From Sipunculus nudus (taxonomy: Eukaryota > Annelida > Sipuncula > Golfingiida > Sipunculidae), in NCBI GenBank assembly GCA_026874595.1, contig CM049320.1, positions 49,056,714 through 49,120,713 on the forward strand: a stretch of 64,000 nucleotides of DNA, read 5' to 3'. The notes beneath the pieces were generated by a model. The model ran no database searches, had not been told where the DNA came from, and saw only the letters and a program-made list of their open reading frames with translations. A program made the translations under genes and the position numbers. Shown here one piece after another: positions 1 to 10,503 of the stretch (within the stretch, counting starts at the first letter, position 1; each line of letters opens with the position of its first letter).

Positions 1-1795
1 TTGGTGACTTTGGAAGGCCATAGGCTTGGTGACTTAGGAAGGCCATGGGTTAGAAGACTTTTGAAGGCCCCGGACTAGGAGACTTTGGAAGGCCATGGGC
101 AAGGAGACTTTGGAAGGCCACGGGCTTGGTGACTTTGGAAGGCCATAGGCTTGGTGACTTAGGAAGGCCATGGGTTAGGAGACTTTTGAAGGCCCCGGAC
201 TAGGAGACTTTGGAAGGCCATGGGCAAGGAGACTTTGGAAGGCCACGGGCTTGGTGACTTTGGAAGGCCATAGGCTTGGTGACTTAGGAAGGCCATGGGT
301 TAGGAGACTTTTGGAGGCCATTGGCTAAGAGGCTTTGGAAGGCCACAGGCTTGGTGACTTAGGAAGGCCATGGGTTAGGAGACTTTTGGAGGCCATGGAC
401 TAAGAGGCTTTGGAAGGCCATAGGCTAGGAGACTATTGAAGGCCCCGGACTAGGAGACTTTATAAGGCCATAGGCTAGGAGACTATTGAAGGCCCCGGAC
501 TAGGAGACTTTATAAGGCCATGGGCTAGGAGACTTTGGGAGGCGACGGGCTAGGAGACTTTGGAAGGCCATGGCCTAAGAGACTTTGGAAGGCATGGGCT
601 AAGAGACTCTAGGAGGCCATAGGTTAGGAGTATATGGGCAGCCATGGGCTAGGAGAGTTTGGGATGCAAAGAGCAAGGAAATTTTGGAAGGCCATGGCCT
701 AAGAGACTTTGGAAGGCCACAGGCTTGGTGACTTAGGAAGGCCATGGGTTAGGAGACTTTTGGAGGCCATTGGCTAAGAGGCTTTGGAAGGCCACAGGCT
801 TGGTGACTTTGGAAGGCCATAGGCTTGGTGACTTAGGAAGGCCATGGGTTAGGAGACTTTTGAAGGCCATTGGCTAAGAGGCTTTGCAAGGCCACAGGCT
901 TGGTGACTTAGGAAGGCCATGGGTTAGGAGACTTTTGGAGGCCATGGACTAAGAGGCTTTGGAAGGCCATAGGCTAGGAGACTATTGAAGGCCCCGGACT
1001 AGGAGACTTTATAAGGCCATAGGCTAGGAGACTATTGAAGGCCCCGGACTAGGAGACTTTATAAGGCCATGGGCTAGGAGACTTTGGGAGGCGACGGGCT
1101 AGGAGACTTTGCGAGGCCATGGGTTAGGAGACTTTTGAAGGCCCCGGACTAGGAGACTTTGGAAGGCCATGGGCAAGGAGACTTTGGAAGGCCACGGGCT
1201 TGGTGACTTTGGAAGGCCATAGGCTTGGTGACTTAGGAATGCCATGGGTTAGGAGACTTTTGAAGGCCCTGGACTAGGAGACTTTGGAAGGCCATGGGCA
1301 AGGAGACTTTGGAAGGCCACGGGCTTGGTGACTTTGGAAGGCCATGGGTTAGGAGACTTTGGAAGGCCACAGGCTTGGTGACTTAGGAAGGCCATGGGTT
1401 AGGAGACTTTTGGAGGCCATTGGCTAAGAGGCTTTGGAAGGCCACAGGCTTGGTGACTTTGGAAGGCCATAGGCTTGGTGACTTAGGAAGGCCATGGTTT
1501 AGGAGACTTTTGAAGGCCATTGGCTAAGAGGCTTTGGAAGGCCACAGGCTTGGTGACTTAGGAAGGCCATGGGTTTGGAGACTTTTGGAGGCCATGGGCT
1601 AAGACGCTTTGGAAGGCCATAGGCTAGGAGACTATTGAAGGCCCCGGACTAGGAGACTTTATAAGGCCATGGGCTAGGAGACTTTGGGAGGCGACGGGCT
1701 AGGAGACTTTGGAAAGCCACGGGCTAGGAGACTTTGGAAAGCCACGGGCTAGGCGACTTTGGAAGGCTATAGGCTAGGAAACTTCTGAAGGACAT
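1..1795. repeat. 25-bp minisatellite, about 70 units, higher-order structure
   Basis: A head-to-tail array whose unit contains GACTTTGGAAGGCC followed by variable bases (ATGGGC, ACGGGC, CCCGGAC) and AGGA or TGGT. Counting between equivalent bases gives a 25-bp period. The array runs off the left edge of the window. Variant units recur in ordered blocks: one five-unit block repeats after 125 bp, and the GACTATTGAAGGCC/GACTTTATAAGG block recurs near 421, 970 and 1620, roughly 550 and 650 bp apart. This is typical of a minisatellite growing by multi-unit duplication. No open reading frame of note was seen. Confidence 0.95.
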
Positions 1796-2020
1796 GACAC
1801 GGCACTAATGACACGATATGAAACGTATTAATTACAAGCCTTGAAGAGACACTGCTGATAAAACCTGACCAGGCACTACTGAAGGAACATGGCAAGCGAC
1901 TACTGACCATACTTAAAGAGGCATAACTGACGCGACCTGACTCCGCACTTCTAACAAGACACTACTAATAAAACCTGACCAGGGACTACTGACAAGACCG
2001 GACTCGGCATCAATGACGTC
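1796..2020. repeat. Short degenerate repeat next to the minisatellite
   Basis: The 25-bp pattern decays here into another repeated phrase. A segment reading roughly AGACACTRCTRATAAAACC appears near 1846 and again near 1956, 110 bp apart. Between these copies lie several short CACTACTGA-like words. It looks like an older, diverged tandem array. Confidence 0.6.
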
Positions 2021-3423
2021 ACAAATCACGCAAGCGATTTGTCGATCAAGATATAGCTATCGCCCTCAAACAATCTTACTGACCAAATCCAGCAAGTGTG
2101 ATCACGTGATTTTCCTTGATCAGCCCTACACATCTACAGCTCCCTGTAGGGTCTGGTTCTTGGTGACGGTATTCTCGCTCACAGTCAGGACCGATACGTG
2201 TTAAGAGCGCGTAGTCTAGATTTGTTCACTAAGTTAAGCTTCCGCCTGCAGGGCGTGGAGGCTTTTAGTGATTGGTAAATATGTCTTTATCACAATTTAG
2301 GCCAATTGTTTTGCGGGTTGACCTTCTTAGGTCTCGACTGATAGCAAAGCCATCGATTACATTTTGTTCTCTTTTTTGTCTTAATTTTGTCCGGTATTGC
2401 GCTGGATCAGCAGATAATAACTTCGAAAAGATTTCCACCTGACATTTATTTTTGAACTTTAACCTAAATTTGAAGCTACATAGCCTTTCCAAGATATCCA
2501 TTACTGTTAACCTGAGGTAGCTACCAAGGGTGAATAAAAATGTTAGATATATCTGAAAGTACATTTCAGTCATCACCCCACGTATGCATTCGAATGGGAT
2601 TATAAGCTCTGACGATCTATATTTGTTAAAAAGAGTAAACCCATATTAGTCTCGGATATCGGTATCTCATTTTAAATAGACATAAGTTCGCTCATTGGAA
2701 ACTAATATATCTAAATACCCTAAATGCAACGATAATAGTACACAAAACCGTGTCGCCGTAAATTTGTTTTCCCTACTGATGTGATGTATGACCCGTGTCT
2801 TCTTGGACTACACGCACAATAACTATGGTAAGAATTACTTCCTGTTGCCAATATGTTACAATTTGGTTCTTAATATGATACTTATACTAAGGTGCTAATT
2901 TTTTTATGTCACAATGTCCATTGCAATGACAATAAAGCTCCCATTTAAGGAGAATACAATCATATCGCGCTATAATGTCACTTAACTCAATATACGGGCA
3001 GGCGACAAAACAGTCGCCCCATCATATATATGGGTCATTTAAGACGTTTCGACGGCTCGTAACCAGAGCAAGCATACCCTGCGATCGCTCGGCGAGTGCT
3101 TTCATTTAGTTTAAGTTTATGCGAATGACATCATTATCACTATGAAGACGCAGTGGAGAGAGCTCAGTTATAGTGCCCAACTCAACTTTCATTTTTGTGA
3201 AATGACAAACTTTCGATTTAGCTATACACACAAAAAAAATAAATGACGTCAACCTCAAAGAAAAGGGTCTGTTAGATTGAACTTGTCCAACACGGTAATC
3301 GCTATACAAATGGTAAGTTTTACTCTCGTGAAGAAATTATCAATATATTTATTAATAACCATTACTTTAATATTCTATCTCCTATTATTTTCTACCATGA
3401 CATTGGTATTGAAACAAGCCTAC
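2021..3423. other. Gene-poor stretch 3' of claudin-like gene A
   Basis: On the minus strand this lies downstream of claudin-like exon A, so later exons of that gene would be expected here. No claudin-like exon was recognised. A basic 102-codon minus-strand frame (2573-2265, from an ATG) has no recognisable domain and is probably chance. Confidence 0.4.
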
Positions 3424-3664
3424 CTTCCACTGGTTCGTCTAGTGGACTGACGTGACAGGCCTGCCATAGACCAACGTGTTTGTGGTGATCGTGTTTTATA
3501 CTCCAGCCGTTAGTCGAAAAGCCCGCGAAGTACAACACAACAGCCGTGCCGAGCAAGGCGAATATGGCGCCACCTAGGCCTCGGAAGCTGATTTTATGAA
3601 CTGCTACATTTTTGGCAAGTTTATGAGTTGGTGTTAATCTCTGTGTTGAGGCTGTGACCGGCAT
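3424..3664 (-). CDS. Claudin/PMP22-like protein A, first coding exon (partial)
   Basis: This exon encodes the N-terminal 80 residues of a claudin/PMP22/EMP-type four-transmembrane protein. Such proteins act at cell contacts or in membranes. The visible order is a polar N-terminus (1-28), the family-specific stretch NVAVHKISFRG (19-29), a hydrophobic TM1 (about 29-48), then W54, GLW (65-67) and C70. The last three match the W...GLWxxC signature of the first extracellular loop. The only in-frame ATG that aligns with the paralogues is at 3664. The exon ends at 3424 before GTAGGC, in phase 1 like its three paralogues. It is six codons longer than they are. A TATA box lies about 120 bp upstream. 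The rest of the protein is not identified, so the gene could also be a decayed copy. Confidence 0.75.
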
Positions 3665-3785
3665 GTTTATGCTGGATTTACCGGAGCAGTCTGGTGAGCC
3701 TGCTATAAGCCGTGTCAGGTTCACTGTGACCTGGGTATGAGCGCGCTATATCCAAAACGAGGTTAACATCCTCCTTCTCGGAAGG

Positions 3786-3793
3786 TTTATATA
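3786..3793 (-). promoter_or_regulatory. TATA box of claudin-like gene A
   Basis: On the minus strand the sequence reads TATATAAA, about 120 bp upstream of the ATG at 3664. A start site some 30 bp downstream would give a 5'UTR of about 95 nt. The motif and position fit a core promoter; function is inferred. Confidence 0.5.
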
Positions 3794-5835
3794 AGTTTCT
3801 TTACCGTGACGACCACCTTTGTAATCGTTACCCAGACCTTACTGACCTTATGAATATCACAGACAAAGCAATATATCACGTTTCCGTGTGTAACATGATG
3901 TTTCCTGTGACAAGTACTTGTTGACCCCGCTCGGCAAATTGGATTCCTCATCACTTATCACCAGGTATCTAAGGTATACATCACCTGCATGACATCAGTA
4001 GGCTTCTGTCATGTACTGGGCGCACACTAATTGATACTTCAAGTGACATTTTTAAAGTTAACTAATAAATCGGAGAACATAAGACAAACACCACTTTTTC
4101 ATGAATCAATGCAGGAGGGCATTTATTTTACTTATTTTATTATCAGTTTTCGATATGACTAAGTTTTACATGATAATAAGTGAATTGTTTTGCTAGACTC
4201 GTAAAAGCACATTATATCAGAACGAATAATTCTATCAAAATCTCATAATTTAATTTTCTTGAAAGAAATGTCCGAGTGGCCTAGGTTAATATAAATCGGT
4301 AAAATTCTATACAGGAAATAAAACAAGTATTTTTTGTCTGACTGAGAAACAACTTTTTTGTCCCACTGCTGTATTTTCAGAAATCTTGAGCTCCAGCGGT
4401 AACAGTTATAAAGACTAAATAGACTTGATATTATTAATTATACACCTCAACCTCTGCAGATATATGAACAAAAGTCAAACATATATAAAGTCAAAACTAT
4501 ATGTGTGTATAGAATCAACATATCATATACACTATTGCTGCACACACAAAGTTCATCCGCACAGTGTTAGTATTTTTACTGCCCTCTGGTGTCCATTGAT
4601 TACATTAGGTACGAAATGGAGAGGGGATCAGATGTACAAAGGGGTTTGCGGACAGGCGGAGATACGTTAACCGATAAAACACAAGTCAAAGTGATAACAT
4701 TCAAAATGCCCACCTATTTCTCAGGGTGAACAAACTGAACAAACATGTATACGGGAAGAATAGAAGAATGTTTGAACACTACTATATTCCAGTGAATTCT
4801 GCTATAATTTTTAGAATTTTGGCGTGGCAAAAAGCGTTATTCCATTCTTAAATCTGCCGAAACATATCCCTTGCTATCAAACTCTTTCCGCAGTTAGACC
4901 CCTAGACTGGTAGCTGACATCGGAGTACTTTCATGTCGCATTCCCGCACATTTATTGGGTTTTTTTTCTCTTAGTTTCTCGAAACCGCTGCTGGGGGCTG
5001 ATATTTTGGATAAACCGTGAATCCCGGATGTCAAAGGTCGCATTACGAAATTATGGGCACACCGCTAGTACCTCTAAATTGACTGTTACTTTCTGGAAAG
5101 GAAAAACGAAGAATCAATTAGATTTTGGTGGAATCTGGATTCAGGAGCGTCCTCAAGGATTATTCACAAATGTGAAGTCACTTATGCACAATTTAACCTA
5201 GATATATTGGCCGAATAATTGAATGCAAAAACGGGATAGGTATCCCCACTATAGGGACCCCCATGGCGGAGGCTTGCATTTCTTAGATTGCACATTCCTA
5301 GTATTCCTGCTTTTCAAAGTTTGTGTAAGCTTTTGTCAAATAAACTACGCTTCCTGGAGCAGACCCTGGAGCAGAACATCTATCACACCATGCGTATAGT
5401 TTACAGTTATAATGCTGATTAGTCAGAGAAACGTTTATATGCTGCATTGTGATATACATGATCACGGATATATAGGCCGAGACCTGATTAGTATTGATAA
5501 ATATCATCGGCGATATTGTGTTAACCCATCATTCACTCAATATGTTATCTGAGTTCCTTGTTCCTATACAGGAGGAACTCGTGGCTGTAAAATTTTCCAA
5601 CTTAGTCAACACAGAAAATTTGCTCATTCTTTCACAGATTATGATATCATGACAAGAATTGACCGTAACAAAGAGACGCTTTGATACATAGGGATGCGAA
5701 GTTATCGATAGGCGTAATAGTTGAATATTCTTAATCATGCACGCTTGTTTTTTGACAATATCGTCACAGTTGAGATATCGAACTCAGATAAGATAAGGCC
5801 TGTTGAATGGGGCCCCTGACCGAACATAACCATAC
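3794..5835. other. Interval between claudin-like genes A and B
   Basis: The later exons of gene B should lie here on the minus strand. One possible exon is 5584-5529: a good acceptor (TTTTACAG), then 18 codons and a stop in the frame set by the phase-1 donor at 5836. It has no claudin character, so it is weakly supported. Nothing else coding was recognised. Confidence 0.3.
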
Positions 5836-6058
5836 CTTGTTGTTGTTGATGATGGTTGGACGAGCATGTCTGCCACAAACCAACACTAAATGAGCCTTGG
5901 GCGCTCCAGTAGGTGGTAGAAAACCCCACAATGTACAACAACAGCGCTATTGACAGGGTGACGAACATGGCGCCACTGATCCCGCGGAAACTGATGGTGT
6001 GCACGGCGACATTGCTGGTGGCGGTGCGTGTCGTCACGGAGGTCGTGGTGGTCGACAT
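5836..6058 (-). CDS. Claudin/PMP22-like protein B, first coding exon (partial)
   Basis: This is a 223-nt exon (74 codons plus one base) starting at an ATG and ending before a GTATGG donor. The product has a Thr/Ser-rich N-terminus (1-16), NVAVHTISFRG (16-26), TM1 (about 27-47), W51, GLW (60-62) and C65. It then carries a His/Gln-rich stretch including four glutamines. The W...GLWxxC signature places it in the claudin/PMP22/EMP superfamily. Length, phase and sequence match exons C and D, so these are tandem duplicates. No strong TATA box was seen upstream. Downstream exons should lie between 3.8 and 5.8 kb but were not identified confidently. Confidence 0.78.
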
Positions 6059-6803
6059 GCTGTTGAGGATGCTGGGAACGTCTTGTTTCCCTGTACACTA
6101 ACTCCTAGAGTCACCGCAGCCTTGTGCTGATAATCAAATCTGGCTAAACACTACACAACTCAGCTTCCGCGTTGTGAACCCGGCTTGTGAAGTTCGCACG
6201 TACTGCTCCGACGTGTACCAAATAAAGCGCCCCCTGCTGAGATATGAGAAGGTGCTTTCTGCCAGAAAATTCGCAAATGAAGTCCTGTGCTATTGTCATT
6301 TCAATGATGCAACATGAATCACCGTGAATTATTTTAGTAACACACTGTGACCAGACCTTTAGAAAATAATCCGTGTTACAAATACAGCGGTAAAACTTGG
6401 TTGTCGAAGGAATTATCGGTCAGGTCTATCACGGTCAGATTTTCAGACCAGCCCCGCCTCCTATGGTAGTTAATAATTGATCTGATCGATTTTTTCAGAA
6501 AATGTGACTGAGCCTGCAGGGAACCTGCGATACAAATGTTTCTGGTGTCATATATTATCTTATATTATCTTACTATCACGAACTTTCGTTCATCAATATT
6601 AATATTCAACGTTTGTTTACTTAAGTTTGAGCTTATGTATGTGACACAGCACATGATTCAACGATCAGCGTGTATTCGATATTTGTATGAGGAGTCCCTG
6701 TGTTTTGCGTGTAGACGTGGGCACTGAACCTCGTCGAGGGAACATTACTTTTACTTTGGTAACTTAACCGGCGCGTGTGTGCACAGGTCTGAAGGTAACC
6801 TGT
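6059..6803. other. Upstream region of claudin-like gene B
   Basis: This is the presumed promoter side of gene B on the minus strand. It contains a weak TTTATT motif about 160 bp upstream of the start codon and no other gene. The remainder is unremarkable AT-rich DNA. Confidence 0.3.
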
Positions 6804-7091
6804 TCACATTATCAACAATATAACATACATATGGCAAATAGTGCACACTTCAAAACTGGGCCGGTTTGTCAGATGTACGAGTTGCGGGTTGGAATAGGAT
6901 GAATTTTGCGTTTTAAACGCGTAGTGATCTTCCAGGCAGTAATGCTTTTGTTTATAGTGGGTTTGGGTTTGCTCAGGGCCCTCGTGCACAGCAGAGGGTC
7001 CACCACTGGAATCACGTGACGGAGTGACCAGTTCAGCCTGTACGTCATTACAACTATAGATTTTAGTCAAGGCAGACATTGCGTATTCCTC
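6804..7091 (-). CDS. Candidate terminal exon, hydrophilic tail (uncertain)
   Basis: On the minus strand a pyrimidine-rich tract ending in TTTCAAG precedes an open stretch of about 95 codons starting EEYAMSALTK and ending at a stop near 6804. The encoded peptide is rich in Ser, Thr, Pro, Gln and His and looks like a cytoplasmic tail, unlike the AT-driven peptides around it. It lies downstream of exon C in the same orientation, so it could be the last exon of claudin-like gene C. No homology was recognised and the AAG acceptor is weak. Confidence 0.22.
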   Translation of the reverse strand, partial: EEYAMSALTKIYSCNDVQAELVTPSRDSSGGPSAVHEGPEQTQTHYKQKHYCLEDHYAFKTQNSSYSNPQLVHLTNRPSFEVCTICHMYVILLIM

Positions 7092-10000
7092 CTTGAAATT
7101 AGAATAAACCAAAAGCTTACAGCATGTAAAATGTGAAAACAACCACCACTGACGAATCAACTCCCATGAAAAACAAAGCCTTGGTTAATGAAAAAGCCCT
7201 GTAGGCCTATACAAATACGCGCGAATACTTCTTAGAGATACTATTAACTCGCCAAAAGGGATCACTTGGCCGACACAACGCTACTCAGCCTTCTCCTAAT
7301 ATTGAAATTTACCGACTTGACAAAGCACTTGTAACAGTGGATCCGTGCGGTGTTAAATCACATATTTATATGAGCTTTGGTGTTTGAATAACACGCACGC
7401 CATCTACAGGTCTAGTTTCCCATGCGACCGTAAATAATTGTTATACAAGCGTTATTCTGTCAAAATAAAGCAGCGTATATGCATTTCCTTATGTGTCACA
7501 TTTAACGCAGATTTGGCCAATAATTACTTAATTTCGTTGAAAAGTGAGATTAACAAAGATGACTGAAGACAGTCACTGGCAGCAGCCATTTCAGATGTGA
7601 CAAAAATGTTTGCAGTGACAAATTTCATGATATTCTTTATGTAATGCGAAGTAGGACGCTTACAAGATTCATTTCCCAAAGTATTGTCAAATTCAAAATG
7701 AAAATTTCTAGTCTCTAGTTTTCTAGTGCTATTTCTGTGCGTTGTCAAGCGGGCCCAATCAGCCACATCGGCCGCTGCGCTGTCCGGGTACACTTGCACT
7801 TGTGACGTAACTCACTAGCGAGTTTCTGAACAAAAAACCATATTGACATCCATGGAAGCGAGGTCTTTTTACAAAAACCTGTGACAGAAAACGTTGATGG
7901 GTGACCGAAATATCTGAAATTATCTTCTTATTAGTACTTTCACGTGCGCTATCGTTCTGTAATGGTCCAATCTGTGTCAATAGCCATGGCTATGGACACA
8001 GATGGGAATTGCAATTCAACAAGTATATCACGTTTAAACACGCGCAAGATGCATCTCTTCTCGGCACACTGATAAGGTCCTGTGGCTTTTGTTTTCCAAA
8101 AGTATCATGTCCAGTAACGTGATTTGTGGTTTCAGTCATTGCCTACAGATTTCAGGGTTATTGTTTCAAAGTTCATTCAGCAAATAGATACCACTGTGTA
8201 AACAAGAACGGGTTTCAAACTGGGGGTCGCTTGATATTTACAGATATTAAAACAATCGGCCATGTTACTTTCAAGTTTTACCAGCAGGTGGCGCGTGGGA
8301 GCACAGGCAATGTAAACAAAGCACACGTGGATTTCACCGCGCGGATCTACTGTTAAGAACGGTTAAGAACAATAAAAGAGGAAGGGAACAAAATGAGATC
8401 ATAATTGGGATATGCATGTTATACAACTCTCATTTGCATTCACAATTCAGTCCGACAATATGGAAAAAAATACTTTCCCAAACCCTTATTGGCAATTTTC
8501 AGAGGGCTATTTCTCGCATACTATCAGGCATAATTTTGCACATATGCTTTGAAACATATTATGTAGTACATAGTACATAGTTTAGTAAGTCCACTTTACA
8601 TCTTATTGGCGGAATTAAAAACATTACGGTATTTTATAATAATTTATGTCTTTAATTTGTGGTTTATTCTTTAAAAAAATCTTTGTATTGATGAGTGGAC
8701 GACAATTATAGTAAAGAAACCCCATCATATCATATTAGAACATTAAACAGAGAAGAAAAATACATAAATACAAGTTTGCCATGTCTAACAGACAGCAGAA
8801 CGTGCATAAATATCACCAGAGTAAAATATATGAGCATGTGAAAGGCTGACAGCGCGCAACAATATATATAACAGAAAACAGCAGGCTACATACAATACAT
8901 CAATCTGACTTGAATATCTATAATTTAACTGACGGTGGCTTTTTAATCGTTGATACGACATTTCTGTGTCGCCACGTTTTAGACCCTGAAGTGTAAGAAC
9001 GAATTCACTGTGTCCTGGGGAGCAATTTTCCAACTTTCCTCCAAAAATTTCTGAGGAACATGAAATTATTTGGGAATTTCCTGAAGGGTTTATCGCAGCG
9101 CTATCTACCTCAAACTACGCAAACTCCAGCGGATGAATCGGTCACTGGAAGACCCATTAAGAATGAACACGACCATGAACGGTAAATATGGACAATACGG
9201 GTATATGTAACAGACAGCAGACCCCTGTATCAATCTGACTGGAGTAAGTATATATACCTTGACCCTCTTTGACCCCCGCTGTAGTCGCAGCTGGTCTTTT
9301 TTTATTTCTATTTAGAAGACGTTATGGCTGATTATGAATTCTCTCTCCGGCCTATCTTATGATATGAGTGACTTTGACCTTTGATACTAATTAACATAAA
9401 AGACATTTGTGCGAGCAGTTGTAACTGCATGCAAGTTTTATTTTCTCTATGTAGAACTTAAAAAGGGCGACCGCGGCGTCTTTCGCTTTCTTTAATTGTC
9501 ATTTGTGGATTTTTTTTTCAGTGGACACATGTAAACATATCTGACGGGGTGGGAAGATTTCTCACAAACTGAATGTATATATTTAATATTTGCCCATGAT
9601 ATAGTTTCAGCCAATGAATTATTTATATAATTTGCCGCAAGACGGCAGCACCTACGACTCATCCTGAGCAAAACTGTCGTTGAACCTGGGAGAAGCGCTT
9701 GTAAATAATGTTATAAAGTAGAAGAAACACTATTTTTTCATTATTTCCCCGAAATAAAAAAGTTTTTTTTTATCATAAAATTACTTTATATATTTCAACA
9801 AATATTTGATTTAAAAGAACTTCTCTGACCGAAAAAACGAGTTTTACCATGATCTTACCATTAATTGTGTGCAGATTACACTGTTTATTATTTTTGTATA
9901 AGCACTGATTGAATTATATTTCAACACTCGGCGTAATTTACGTTTAAATGTAAAGTTCTAAAATGTATATTCTGCATAAAGTAAAGTAAAATACCTGAAA

Positions 10001-10280
10001 CTGAATTAAGGAACTCCATTTCTGATAAAATAAATAAATTAATTTCCGTTTTTTTTACGGGGAAAAAAAGGGGGGGGGGGGGGAGTAATGCCAACCAGAT
10101 ATCACCTTCAAATTCATGCAAAAACGAGGCGTTTTTAAAAATCAATAGAAGCATTAGTACCACACTTATCTGTAAGTGTCCTCCCAGGGGTGTTAGTATG
10201 AGCTGCTATAACCAGCCACTAAGTTTATTTCTTTTTTTCTTGCATATATTATTGACAAATATAACCATGAACGGTCGTAC
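7092..10280. other. Interval downstream of claudin-like gene C, no firm gene
   Basis: The region must hold the remaining exons of gene C if that gene is intact, but no second claudin exon was recognised. Short open frames on both strands are poorly supported. A run of 14 G lies at about 10070-10083. Confidence 0.3.
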
Positions 10281-10503
10281 CTGGTACGTTTCCCCCGTGC
10301 TCCGTACATGTGTGCCACAAGCCGATGTGGTACGGCCCGTTCACAGCCCAGCCTGTCGTAGCGAAGGCAATGATGTACGCGAAGGTGGAAATCCCAAGAA
10401 TACCACAGATGGCACCAGCTTTGCCCATGAAGTCAATGGTGTGAATGGCCATTCTGGTGGTCGAAGTATGGGATGTCGTTGTGGTTCCTGTGGTCGTCGC
10501 CAT
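10281..10503 (-). CDS. Claudin/PMP22-like protein C, first coding exon (partial)
   Basis: This 223-nt exon starts at the ATG at 10503 (context GACAATATGGCG) and ends in CCAG before a GTACGA donor, in phase 1. It encodes a Thr/Ser-rich N-terminus (2-16), MAIHTIDFMG (18-27), TM1 (about 28-48), W52, GLW (61-63) and C66. It is the most diverged of the four in the conserved juxtamembrane stretch (IDFMG instead of ISFRG), but exon length and phase are identical to B and D. The frame extends upstream without an ATG, so the aligned ATG was chosen. Role at cell contacts or membranes is inferred from the family. Confidence 0.77.

Noticed and set aside
2265-2573. 102-codon basic minus-strand frame as a later exon of claudin-like gene A
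   Set aside because: It has no membrane helices and no claudin-like loop pattern.
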